This document shows, piece by piece, positions 9,150-16,863 of a DNA stretch of 64,000 bases. The translations under genes were made by a program, and so were the position numbers. Each line of letters starts with the position of its first letter. Within the stretch, counting starts at the first letter, position 1. This stretch comes from Flectobacillus major DSM 103. GTDB lineage: Bacteria > Bacteroidota > Bacteroidia > Cytophagales > Spirosomataceae. The DNA lies in the NCBI RefSeq assembly GCF_000427405.1, contig NZ_ATXY01000005.1, positions 62,001 to 126,000 on the forward strand. The letters are read 5' to 3'. The notes below the pieces were generated by a model, which worked only from the letters and a program-made list of their open reading frames with translations, was not told where the DNA came from and searched no databases.

Positions 9150-9323
9150 TTAAAAGTTTAGTTTATTTTGAGATGATTGAACGGTCTTACTTGGTTTTAG
9201 CCATGGCTTTTCGCCTTTGTAGGCAAACCATGCAAACATCAAAATGACAGGCAATGCGTAAATCAATATACTAATTGAGGCATCTCGAATAATACGAGAT
9301 TTGAGTGGGTTATCTAAGCTCAT
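9150..9323 (-). CDS. Small single-pass membrane protein upstream of the hydroxylase
   Basis: A 57-residue product starting at the ATG at 9323 (MSLDNPLKSRIIRDASIS). The frame is open further upstream only to a TTG. One membrane helix covers about residues 18-36 (ILIYALPVILMFAWFAY), followed by a basic, polar tail. It ends 6 bp before the hydroxylase start, so the two are probably co-translated. I do not recognise the family. Position and composition suggest an accessory or stability subunit of the hydroxylase; that is inference. Confidence 0.6.
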   Translation of the reverse strand: MSLDNPLKSRIIRDASISILIYALPVILMFAWFAYKGEKPWLKPSKTVQSSQNKLNF

Positions 9324-9363
9324 TGTTTTGTTAGTTTTGAGGTAAGCCAAAATATCTTTATGG

Positions 9364-9480
9364 TCAAAGTATTTGTTTTATCAGCCAAACGCCCCCTCCT
9401 AAGATCAATAATGGAGTAATAAAAACGATGATGCTAACAACAATTTTTTTGACTAGAATACCAATATCGTTTGTAATCAT
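9364..9480 (-). CDS. Micro-protein with one membrane helix (38 aa)
   Basis: A short ORF from the ATG at 9480 to TGA at 9364. It encodes MITNDIGILVKKIVVSIIVF followed by ITPLLILGGGVWLIKQIL: nearly all hydrophobic after a short polar start. It lies 40 bp before the 57-residue membrane protein on the same strand, so three membrane genes run together. No family recognised. The hydrophobic pattern and spacing argue for a real gene, but ORFs this short can arise by chance. Confidence 0.45.
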   Translation of the reverse strand: MITNDIGILVKKIVVSIIVFITPLLILGGGVWLIKQIL

Positions 9481-9622
9481 TTTGCTAAAATGTTAAAGGT
9501 GAAAATTATATCATAAGTACAAAACAACTTATCAATACACCATAAAAACCTAATAATCAACCAAATAAACACTTAATTATTCATTAAAACAGTTTCTTTA
9601 ATTGACTCACGGCTTCCATTGA

Positions 9623-10543
9623 TTATTTGTTAGCATCACGCTTTAAGCCCTGAATAGAAGCTCTTTGATTTCCAGATATTTCGCCAACATTCAAAAAGCC
9701 TAAACGCTGATTAAATGCCTGACCTTCTTTTTGTACCCATGTTACAAATCGGTTAAGCTCGTCGTTTTCGGTAGTTGTATTGGCAATAAAATACACTTTT
9801 TCGACTGGAATTGCCTTTATTTTAGGGTTTTTATCTAAATAGGAAATAAGTACGTCCAAATCCTGATAAATTTGTTCGTCTTTGTCCAATCTACCATTGT
9901 CGTTGATATCAATTGGCAATACTACCAAGCCTTGTTGCAAGGCTCTCGACTGCAAATCGTACAAATAACCCAAGTTATTATACGTTACACCCAATGAATC
10001 TCGACGGATAGCCTCTAGTAGGTGCTTGTCTTCGCCCGTAATTCCTTTGCCAACGATGTCGTCAGGCTTTGCCCCTAGATAATTCGCAAATGTAATAGAA
10101 GAACAAACCCTTGCCGAACGTGTATATACTTGGTAGCTGGCTTCTGTTTTTTTATCTTCCAAAGCATCTTCGGGGTCTTCCAAAAACACCTTTTTCAAGT
10201 CTTCTTGTTTTATTCCTCTTTTTTGAGCTTTTTGGGCAAGGGGGTTTTTGGCATTGGCTACAGGCAAAAGAGCATAGCGACTTACAGGAATAGCCACTTC
10301 GTTTTCTTTTAATTCAGCCTTGTCAATATCGTAAGAGGCAATTCGTACATTGGCTTGCTCTGCTCCTTCCTGATTTTTATCGACTAATTTAATGCGTGCT
10401 TCTGGATTTACTTTTTTATAGGCTGTAATCCATGTTTCTATCAACGGGTACGTAAATTTAGTACCACTCAATACCACTTTATTTTGGGCTTGAACGCTAA
10501 AAAAACTGGCTATAGCAATAGCGGATAGAATCGTTTTTTTCAT
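9623..10543 (-). CDS. PstS-like periplasmic substrate-binding protein with an EF-hand loop
   Basis: A 306-residue exported protein (signal peptide MKKTILSAIAIASFFSVQAQ) with the fold pattern of PBP-like phosphate-binding proteins: an early SGTKFTYPLIETWITAY segment, SSITFANYLG in the middle and a C-terminal FVTWVQKEGQAFNQRLGF. Residues 212-223 (DINDNGRLDKDE) form a complete EF-hand calcium loop with D1, N3, N5, G6, L8, D9 and E12, unusual for PstS proteins. No PstCAB permease genes lie nearby, so it may be a sensor or scavenger rather than an ABC component. The promoter should lie in the upstream intergenic region, which has a 14-bp inverted repeat 28 bp from the start codon. Ligand not known. 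Confidence 0.75.
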   Translation of the reverse strand: MKKTILSAIAIASFFSVQAQNKVVLSGTKFTYPLIETWITAYKKVNPEARIKLVDKNQEGAEQANVRIASYDIDKAELKENEVAIPVSRYALLPVANAKNPLAQKAQKRGIKQEDLKKVFLEDPEDALEDKKTEASYQVYTRSARVCSSITFANYLGAKPDDIVGKGITGEDKHLLEAIRRDSLGVTYNNLGYLYDLQSRALQQGLVVLPIDINDNGRLDKDEQIYQDLDVLISYLDKNPKIKAIPVEKVYFIANTTTENDELNRFVTWVQKEGQAFNQRLGFLNVGEISGNQRASIQGLKRDANK

Positions 10544-11313
10544 CTCTGAAATATATTTAGTTGAAGGTTGTCCTTTGCGACAGCCCGCCTAAATACTACA
10601 AAAGCCAACCACCGACTATCATAGAAATCTAGACCAAGCTGTCGCAAAGGAATATAATATATACTACATTTTGTATAACGAAAAGAGCTCAAGGAAACCT
10701 TGTTGAGCAGATAGACTACAATGTGCAACAGCAACATCGCATTTGCATGCTAGACAAACTTACCACCTTGGTTGCTAGAAAAGAAGATACAATTGACATG
10801 ACGTTTAGTTTTTTGGTTATTTTACCACAAAAATTTATCCACTTATGCTATATTAAGATAGCATTTGATGGTCACATTTGATAAAATACAATGATTTAAT
10901 AGCTTAATATACAGCACATTGAGTAGGTGGTTTTTCAATTCGCTTATTAATCTACAATATCTATAGACAAAGATATATAAGATTTTTTTAATAACAATAT
11001 TTTAGTAGAAAAGAATTTTTAAAATGCTTTTATTCATCATATTTTTATATTTATTACCCAAAAAACAATATAAAATCTGGCTAATAAAAGACATATATAC
11101 AATATCTAAGCATATTTTTTTTTACTTTCATTTTTTAAATTACTTTGTCAAATACTATAATCAGCATTTGAGCTGTACAAAGGATTATACGGTTTTGGAT
11201 GAGGAGTATTTTATTAGCCACACTTTCTAAATGAACAATACAGCCATTTTATCCAAAAAAAGAAATCCAAAATTGCATTTAAGTATTTGTATAGTCATAA
11301 ACCCGAATCAACG
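10544..11313. other. Intergenic region between divergent genes
   Basis: About 770 bp of AT-rich DNA between the PstS-like gene (- strand) and the chromate operon (+ strand). It must hold both promoters, but I find no perfect TAnnTTTG box. It contains the 14-bp inverted repeat listed separately. Short open frames here (10540-10737 on - and 11024-11230 on +) have no start signals, composition or motifs suggesting real proteins. Confidence 0.6.
10571..10651. repeat. 14-bp perfect inverted repeat, 53-bp spacer
   Basis: The arm TCCTTTGCGACAGC at 10571-10584 is exactly reverse-complemented at 10638-10651. The arms are more GC-rich than the surrounding DNA. The spacer is too long for a simple terminator. 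It could be a MITE-like remnant, a long-loop RNA hairpin in the 5' leader of the PstS-like gene, or paired regulator sites. No target duplication is visible. Confidence 0.6.
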
Positions 11314-12165
11314 ATGAAGTGGATTACCCGAGAAAAACCCAAAATTGACCGCATAGCGTGTCCATGGCTTATTAAAAACTTTATTGATTCCGAAGCTGAG
11401 TTTTATTTTGTCCCTTTTGCCGATGTTTTACCTCAAGCCGCTATACTTGGAGCTATTCCATTTGATATTCCCAATGTAGAATTATCACATATCAATGATA
11501 AATGTACCTTCGATGCTCTGCTAAAAAAATACCACCTTTCAAGCCCTGCCCTTTTGACTATGGCCGATATTATAAGAGGTGCCGACACCGACCGACATGA
11601 TATTTCGCCCTATTCGGCAGGATTATGGGCTATTTCGGCGGGCTTGGCTTATAATTTTCAAAACGACTACGAGCTACTTCAGCATGGTTTTATGCTATAC
11701 GATGCACTATACAGCTGGGCATTGTATCTTCAAAAAGTGAAACATATTCAAAATCCTTTTGAAGACCTACTCGTGAATGTGTTTCAGAAAGTAATAACCC
11801 AACATCGCAAAACCCCAACCTGGGCAAAAGAGTTAAAGGATATTTTACAAGACCAAATAGACACCAACTTGGCGTTGAGTTTGAAAGATATTTCCAAAGA
11901 ATTAGACATAAACCCAGCTTATTTGTCCAGAGAATTTTCAAAATATTTTGAAAACCTTAGCTATGGCGAATACATTAGGAAGTTGAGGGTAGAAAAAGCC
12001 ATAGAACTACTAGAAACTACCAATTATACACTTACAGAGATTGCTTATCATACGGGTTTTTCTGACCAAAGCCATTTTACCCGCATTTTCAAAAGCCATA
12101 CAGGTCAAAATCCTTCTTTTTACAGAAAAATGTTACGAAAAAGTAATTCTGATACAAAAGGTTAA
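11314..12165 (+). CDS. chrB: ChrB-domain / AraC-type HTH fusion, chromate-responsive regulator
   Basis: A 283-residue protein. Residues 1 to about 160 match the ChrB C-terminal domain (MKWITREKPKIDRIACPWLI, ADIIRGADTDRHD, PYSAGLWAISAGLA), which is linked to chromate resistance. Residues about 185-275 are an AraC-type double HTH (LSLKDISKELDINPAYLSRE, LTEIAYHTGFSDQSHFTRIF). Classical ChrB pairs its domain with a different N-terminal region, so the AraC fusion is a distinct architecture for sensing and regulation. The start is the ATG at 11314; upstream in-frame codons lead only to a TTG. It lies 65 bp before chrA, so it probably activates that gene in response to chromate or a downstream redox signal. 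Confidence 0.85.
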   Translation: MKWITREKPKIDRIACPWLIKNFIDSEAEFYFVPFADVLPQAAILGAIPFDIPNVELSHINDKCTFDALLKKYHLSSPALLTMADIIRGADTDRHDISPYSAGLWAISAGLAYNFQNDYELLQHGFMLYDALYSWALYLQKVKHIQNPFEDLLVNVFQKVITQHRKTPTWAKELKDILQDQIDTNLALSLKDISKELDINPAYLSREFSKYFENLSYGEYIRKLRVEKAIELLETTNYTLTEIAYHTGFSDQSHFTRIFKSHTGQNPSFYRKMLRKSNSDTKG

Positions 12166-12230
12166 TTCTGTTCTATTTTAGCGAGGGTTTTGCATAGATT
12201 TTTGTACAAAACTTAAATACTAAACCCTCA

Positions 12231-13388
12231 ATGCCTCATTATTCACTTAAAAATATCGTTTTATATTTCCTCCAACTCGGCTATTCAGGTTTTGGAGGGC
12301 CTGTAGCCTTGGTAGGCTATATGCACAGAGATTTGGTTGAAAAGAAAAAATGGATTTCTGAAGAAGAATACAAAACAGGACTTGCTTTAGCACAACTAGC
12401 ACCAGGGCCATTGGCGGCTCAGTTGGGTATCTATTTAGGGTTTGTTCATTATGGTATTGTAGGAGCTACCTTGTGTGGGATTGCCTTTGTATTGCCCTCA
12501 TTCTTGATGGTGGTTGTATTAGGATACTGTTATGTTGAATATAGCCATTTAGTATGGATGCAAACTGTTTTTTATGGTGTTGGGGCTGGTGTAATAGGCA
12601 TTATTACGGTTAGTTCGTACAAACTTACGGTAAAGTCGGTAGGATTATTGACGGTATCGTCTTTCAAAAAAAATGCTCTTCTTTGGTTTTTTTATGGACT
12701 AAGTATCATTTTTACGATTCTTACACAACGAGAAGAAATATTATTTTTTGTACTATCGGGCTTTGCTTATATGCTGTACAAATTCCCACCCAAGTGGTCA
12801 AACAAACTCTTAAAACACTCTCCTTTGCTTGTTTCAAGCACATGGCTATTACCTATCGAAAATTCACGAATTGTTGATATTATATTATTTTTTGCCAAGG
12901 CAGGAGCATTTGTATTTGGTAGCGGACTAGCTATTGTACCTTTTTTGCATGAGGGGGTGGTTGTACAAAAAAATTGGCTCAACGAAGTTCAATTTTTAGA
13001 TGCAGTAGCAGTAGCCATGATTACACCCGGCCCTGTCGTAATTACCGTAGGCTTTATTGGATATTTGGTTGAAGGCTTTTGGGGTGCTACAGCCGCAGCT
13101 TTTGCCACATTTCTTCCCTGCTATTTATTAACTATTTTACCAGCTCCATACTTCAAAAAAATATCGTCCAACTTATCCATCAAAGCCTTTGTAGAGGGAA
13201 TCACAGCCGCAGTTGTAGGGGCTCTTGTAGGTTCGGTAGTTGTAATTGCCACTCGCAGTATTGTAGATACACCTACAGCATTAATAGCCTTATTATCAGG
13301 AACTTCACTATTATATATCAAAAAAATGCAAGAACCCTATATCATTATACTGGCGGGCCTGGCAGGAGTTGTATTCAAGCTATTATAA
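12231..13388 (+). CDS. chrA: Chromate efflux transporter ChrA (two-CHR-domain form)
   Basis: Inner membrane transporter of 385 residues that exports chromate. Both halves carry a CHR domain: the first with YSGFGGPVALVGYMHRDLVE and LAQLAPGPLAAQLGIYLGF, the second with KAGAFVFGSGLAIVPFLHEG and VAVAMITPGPVVITVGFIGY. The repeated GP-rich motifs are diagnostic of the bidomain family. It follows the ChrB-AraC regulator and is followed 30 bp later by a small outer-membrane-like protein, giving a three-gene chromate operon. Confidence 0.95.
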   Translation: MPHYSLKNIVLYFLQLGYSGFGGPVALVGYMHRDLVEKKKWISEEEYKTGLALAQLAPGPLAAQLGIYLGFVHYGIVGATLCGIAFVLPSFLMVVVLGYCYVEYSHLVWMQTVFYGVGAGVIGIITVSSYKLTVKSVGLLTVSSFKKNALLWFFYGLSIIFTILTQREEILFFVLSGFAYMLYKFPPKWSNKLLKHSPLLVSSTWLLPIENSRIVDIILFFAKAGAFVFGSGLAIVPFLHEGVVVQKNWLNEVQFLDAVAVAMITPGPVVITVGFIGYLVEGFWGATAAAFATFLPCYLLTILPAPYFKKISSNLSIKAFVEGITAAVVGALVGSVVVIATRSIVDTPTALIALLSGTSLLYIKKMQEPYIIILAGLAGVVFKLL

Positions 13389-13418
13389 CCTTTTTTTTAT
13401 TCATTAAAACACTTTACG

Positions 13419-13925
13419 ATGTACACTAAAACTTTACTTACATTATTTATTTCATTGCTTTTTCTTGTCAAAACAAATGCTCAAAACACATCGGGCTATC
13501 CCAAAATTGCAGGATATGTAGGTGTTATTCACCCTATTGTCAATTTTAGTTCGGAAGGTACAAGCCATAATTTTACGTCAAGCTACACAGTTGGCATGCC
13601 AACAGGAATCAATATTCTAAAAAGCGACCAAATAGGCTTTAGTTTTGAGTTTGTACCATTTATTAGGTCAGAAAATAACGTAGCCAAAATGAATAATTTC
13701 TTATTTCATCCAGGAGTAATGTTTCGTTTTAAGCATGGTTTTACGCTGGTAACACGTGCTGCCTTTGAAACATCTGGCCGTTTTGGTTTCACTCCAGTAT
13801 TCAATAAGGTTATCAAGAAAAACAAAAATACCAATTACTTTGTAGCTCTTCCCTTGCCTGCCCGTTTTGGCAATGATAAACCTAGCACATGGGGTATTGG
13901 GTTTCAGTTTGGTATAGGCTTTTAA
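13419..13925 (+). CDS. Small exported beta-rich protein in the chromate operon
   Basis: 168 residues with a signal peptide (MYTKTLLTLFISLLFLVKTNAQ). The mature part shows alternating hydrophobic/polar strands with aromatic ends (VGVIHPIVNF, IGFSFEFVPFI, MFRFKHGFTLVTRA, WGIGFQFGIGF) and ends in Phe, as outer membrane beta-barrels do. I do not recognise a named family. Its place 30 bp after chrA suggests a role in the outer membrane step of chromate tolerance, but nothing in the sequence proves this. Confidence 0.7.
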   Translation: MYTKTLLTLFISLLFLVKTNAQNTSGYPKIAGYVGVIHPIVNFSSEGTSHNFTSSYTVGMPTGINILKSDQIGFSFEFVPFIRSENNVAKMNNFLFHPGVMFRFKHGFTLVTRAAFETSGRFGFTPVFNKVIKKNKNTNYFVALPLPARFGNDKPSTWGIGFQFGIGF

Positions 13926-13958
13926 GCTCCTAAGTAGTTCTTCATGCTGAAAAACCAC

Positions 13959-14780
13959 TTAATCTAATACCTCATGTTTGACATCAATCCGTAACTGATG
14001 TGTATTAAAAACATGAGAATAAGGGCTTACGCTTTTGGTTAAAAAAACGCTTCCCCCAATAATACTATGATGCCCAATGACCGTTTTTCCGCCCAAAATG
14101 GTTGTTCTAGCATAAATAATCACATTATCTTCTACTGTTGGGTGTCTTTTGGTTTCGGCTAATTCTTTGCTAACCTGCAAAGCTCCAAGCGTTACACCTT
14201 GATAAATACTTACGTTTTTTCCGATAATACTGGTAGCTCCAATCACAATACCCGTACCATGATCAATAAAAAAAGGTACTCCAATTTGTGCATTAGGATG
14301 AATATCTACCCCTGTTTTTCCGTGGGCGTGTTCGCTAATAATTCTTGGTAAAATAGGGATTTCTAAAATTGATAAAGTATTGGCAATACGATAAACGGCA
14401 ATAGCATAAAACCCTGGATACGAAACTATTACTTCATGAATGCTAGTAGCAGCTGGGTCATTTTCATAGATTTTGGTAGCATCGGCTCTTAAATTTTGAT
14501 AGAGGTTTTCTAACGACCCATAAAAAGCGTTTACTTTTTCTTCTATATTTATAATTTTAGGGTCGAGGTAGCTTAGTAAAATATTCTCAAGGTCTATTTG
14601 GTTTTTTTTCAAAATCCCTTCATAAGTTGATTGTTTGTGTAATCGGTTATTAGGAAACAAAAATTCTATCAAATCACTTAACCAAATAATGGCATCTTGA
14701 ATTTTGGGTGTTGCCTCCCATTCTGCTTTATGGGTTTTATGAAGCAAATCGATGAAATTATGAATATTAGGATTATCCAT
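13959..14780 (-). CDS. Serine O-acetyltransferase (EpsC/CysE-like)
   Basis: Makes O-acetyl-L-serine, the carbon acceptor for cysteine synthesis. It has 273 residues with an all-helical N-terminal half and a C-terminal left-handed beta-helix of hexapeptide repeats: GVDIHPNAQIGVPFFIDHGT, GIVIGATSIIGKNVSIYQGV, and KRHPTVEDNVIIYARTTILG. The catalytic His lies in DHGTG. The long N-terminal part matches the SAT form found next to encapsulin and cysteine desulfurase genes. It lies 142 bp after the desulfurase on the same strand, with an inverted repeat between. Inferred role: supply of cysteine precursor to the desulfurase nanocompartment. Confidence 0.92.
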   Translation of the reverse strand: MDNPNIHNFIDLLHKTHKAEWEATPKIQDAIIWLSDLIEFLFPNNRLHKQSTYEGILKKNQIDLENILLSYLDPKIINIEEKVNAFYGSLENLYQNLRADATKIYENDPAATSIHEVIVSYPGFYAIAVYRIANTLSILEIPILPRIISEHAHGKTGVDIHPNAQIGVPFFIDHGTGIVIGATSIIGKNVSIYQGVTLGALQVSKELAETKRHPTVEDNVIIYARTTILGGKTVIGHHSIIGGSVFLTKSVSPYSHVFNTHQLRIDVKHEVLD

Positions 14781-14831
14781 ACTAGCGTTTTTTTAAGGTT
14801 TTTGGAGACAGAAGAAGTTATACTAAATCAA

Positions 14832-14910
14832 AAATTTGAAGATGTGAAAACCTGAAAACAGAAAGGAATTACAACTAAATTCTATCTTCAAATTTCTCAT
14901 CTTCAAATTT
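14832..14910. repeat. 12-bp inverted repeat between desulfurase and serine acetyltransferase genes
   Basis: AAATTTGAAGAT at 14832-14843 pairs perfectly with ATCTTCAAATTT at 14899-14910. A second partial copy of the right arm, TCTTCAAATTT, sits at 14885-14895, so the left arm has two possible partners. It could be an alternative hairpin tuning readthrough into the acetyltransferase gene. No long T-run follows, so a simple terminator is less likely. Confidence 0.5.
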
Positions 14911-14922
14911 TTACATAAAAAA

Positions 14923-16863
14923 TTAATAACCACTTTTCAGTTTATACAGCGATTCTACCAAAGTATCTATATCTTGACATGTATTATAAAATGCCAACGA
15001 CGGGCGTACTGTACTTTCCAAGCCGAATCTTCTCAAGATAGGCTGAGCACAATGGTGTCCTGTACGTACAGCAATACCTTCTTTGTTGAGAGCCTGTCCT
15101 ACTTCATCGTTTGTAAAACCTTTTAGGGTAAACGATAACACACTTGCCTTGTCGGGAGCTGTACCTACAAGTCTCAACCCCGGAATTTCCTTGAGTAAAT
15201 TGGTAGCATACAACAGCAAATAATGCTCGTATTGATTAATATTGTCGATACCCAAGTGGTTTACGTAGTCGATAGCCGCCCCAAGCCCAACAGCATCAGC
15301 AATATTGCCCGTACCAGCTTCAAAGCGATTAGGAGCAGGATGAAACTGCGTATGTTCAAAGGTTACATCTTTAATCATATTGCCGCCACCTTGCCAAGGT
15401 TGGGTTTCGTTGAGTAAATCCTCTTTGCCATACAATACTCCAATACCTGTAGGGCCAAAAACTTTATGCCCTGAAAATACAAAAAAATCAGTATTCAAAG
15501 CCTTTAAATCTACCCGCAGGTGCGATACCGACTGAGCACCATCCAACAAGGTTTTTGCCCCTGCCTGATGAGCCAAATCAATAATCTGTTTGGCTGGTGT
15601 AACCGTACCTAGTGCATTAGAAACCTGCGTAAACGAAACTAATTTGGTTTTAGGGTTTAGCAATTTGATGTATTCTTCCAAAATTACCTGTCCGTCATCG
15701 TCGACAGGAATAACCCTCAATTTCAGCCCTTTTTTTGCTGCCAGTTGTTGCCAAGGCACAATATTAGCGTGGTGTTCGAGATTACTAACAATAATTTCAT
15801 CGCCTGCTTGAAGGTTTTGTTCTCCCCAGCTTTTTGCTACTAAATTAATGGCCTCGGTTGCTCCTCGTACAAATACAATTTCGTTGGTTGAATTGGCATT
15901 AACAAAAGCCCTAACTTTCTCACGAGCAGCTTCGTAGGCATCGGTTGAACGAGCTGCCAACTCGTGTGCAGCACGGTGAATATTAGAATTTTCATGTTCA
16001 TAAAAATAGCTAATCCTATCAATTACCAATCTTGGTTTTTGAGTTGTGGCAGCATTATCTAACCAAATTAAAGGACGATCATTTACTTTTTCTTGTAAAA
16101 TGGGAAAATCCTTTTTGATAAGATTAGCATCAAAAGCAGCCTTAAAAGCCGATGCTTTGGGATGTTGTTTTTTTTCTTGAAAAAAAGCGTTCGTCAAATC
16201 CTTACCTGTATCATTTTGTAAAAAATAATACGATGCGTCCGACAACCCAGAAATGGGAATTTGTGGAGAAGGGGCAAAAGAAGGACTATCAGCAACGACA
16301 GTGTTTAGTACTGGAAAAAAATCAAGCCCCGAAGCAAAAGGTAATCCAGAAAATGTTTCATTACCTTCAATTGATGGCGAAATGCCACTACCTGCTACTG
16401 ATTGTGGTACTCGACCCGCCCCCGCAAAATGCGGGTCGGGCAGGCTTGTCTGAGGATTAGCCAGATTTACTTCGTTGCCTTGATGATGTGCCGACGGTGA
16501 AATACCTTTTCCTGCAACCGACTGCGGTACATTTCCCTGACCCGCAAAGTTGGGGTCAGGAAAATTACGCTGTTGATGGCTTAAATCAATGGCATTCACG
16601 GCATTGATACTTCCTGTTGGAGAAATACCAGCCCCACCTAAGCTTGGCAAACCCAATGCACTACTTTCTGATTCGGGTATGGTTCTAGCAAAACTATGTA
16701 CCTCTTTGGTACTATGCTGGCTAGCCAACGAATCATAATTGAGTTCTTGGGGATTGATCCCTACAGGGTTTGATACGGGTAATTCCGTAAAAAATTGATT
16801 GGCCAGTTCTTCCAAAAACTTGATATCGGGTAAACCTTGCGGTTGATTAATATTTATACTCAT
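14923..16863 (-). CDS. Cysteine desulfurase (SufS-like) with encapsulin-targeting N-terminal extension
   Basis: A PLP enzyme that takes sulfur from cysteine, here as encapsulin cargo. Of 646 residues, about 238-646 form a SufS-type desulfurase: LDNAATTQKP, THE PLP lysine K467 in FVFSGHKVFGPTG, and the persulfide cysteine C605 in RTGHHCAQP. The first 235 residues are low-complexity, Pro/Gly/Ser-rich and lack any catalytic motif. They begin with LPDIKFLEELANQFFTELP and contain a repeat: PDPNFAGQGNVPQSVAGKG at 102-120 and PDPHFAGAGRVPQSVAGSG at 142-160, each followed by ISPS, plus a partial copy (GGAGISPTG) near residue 76. Long disordered N-termini of this kind direct desulfurases into family 2A encapsulins. 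The gene overlaps the shell protein gene by 17 bp, so the two are translationally coupled. Confidence 0.95.
   Translation of the reverse strand: MSININQPQGLPDIKFLEELANQFFTELPVSNPVGINPQELNYDSLASQHSTKEVHSFARTIPESESSALGLPSLGGAGISPTGSINAVNAIDLSHQQRNFPDPNFAGQGNVPQSVAGKGISPSAHHQGNEVNLANPQTSLPDPHFAGAGRVPQSVAGSGISPSIEGNETFSGLPFASGLDFFPVLNTVVADSPSFAPSPQIPISGLSDASYYFLQNDTGKDLTNAFFQEKKQHPKASAFKAAFDANLIKKDFPILQEKVNDRPLIWLDNAATTQKPRLVIDRISYFYEHENSNIHRAAHELAARSTDAYEAAREKVRAFVNANSTNEIVFVRGATEAINLVAKSWGEQNLQAGDEIIVSNLEHHANIVPWQQLAAKKGLKLRVIPVDDDGQVILEEYIKLLNPKTKLVSFTQVSNALGTVTPAKQIIDLAHQAGAKTLLDGAQSVSHLRVDLKALNTDFFVFSGHKVFGPTGIGVLYGKEDLLNETQPWQGGGNMIKDVTFEHTQFHPAPNRFEAGTGNIADAVGLGAAIDYVNHLGIDNINQYEHYLLLYATNLLKEIPGLRLVGTAPDKASVLSFTLKGFTNDEVGQALNKEGIAVRTGHHCAQPILRRFGLESTVRPSLAFYNTCQDIDTLVESLYKLKSGY

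Noticed and set aside
10540-10737. 65-codon - strand frame overlapping the start of the PstS-like gene
   Set aside because: Runs across the 14-bp inverted repeat, no recognisable features, overlaps a well-supported start.
11024-11230. 68-codon + strand frame before the chromate operon
   Set aside because: Phe/Tyr/Ile/Lys-rich from random AT-rich DNA; no start signal or family resemblance.
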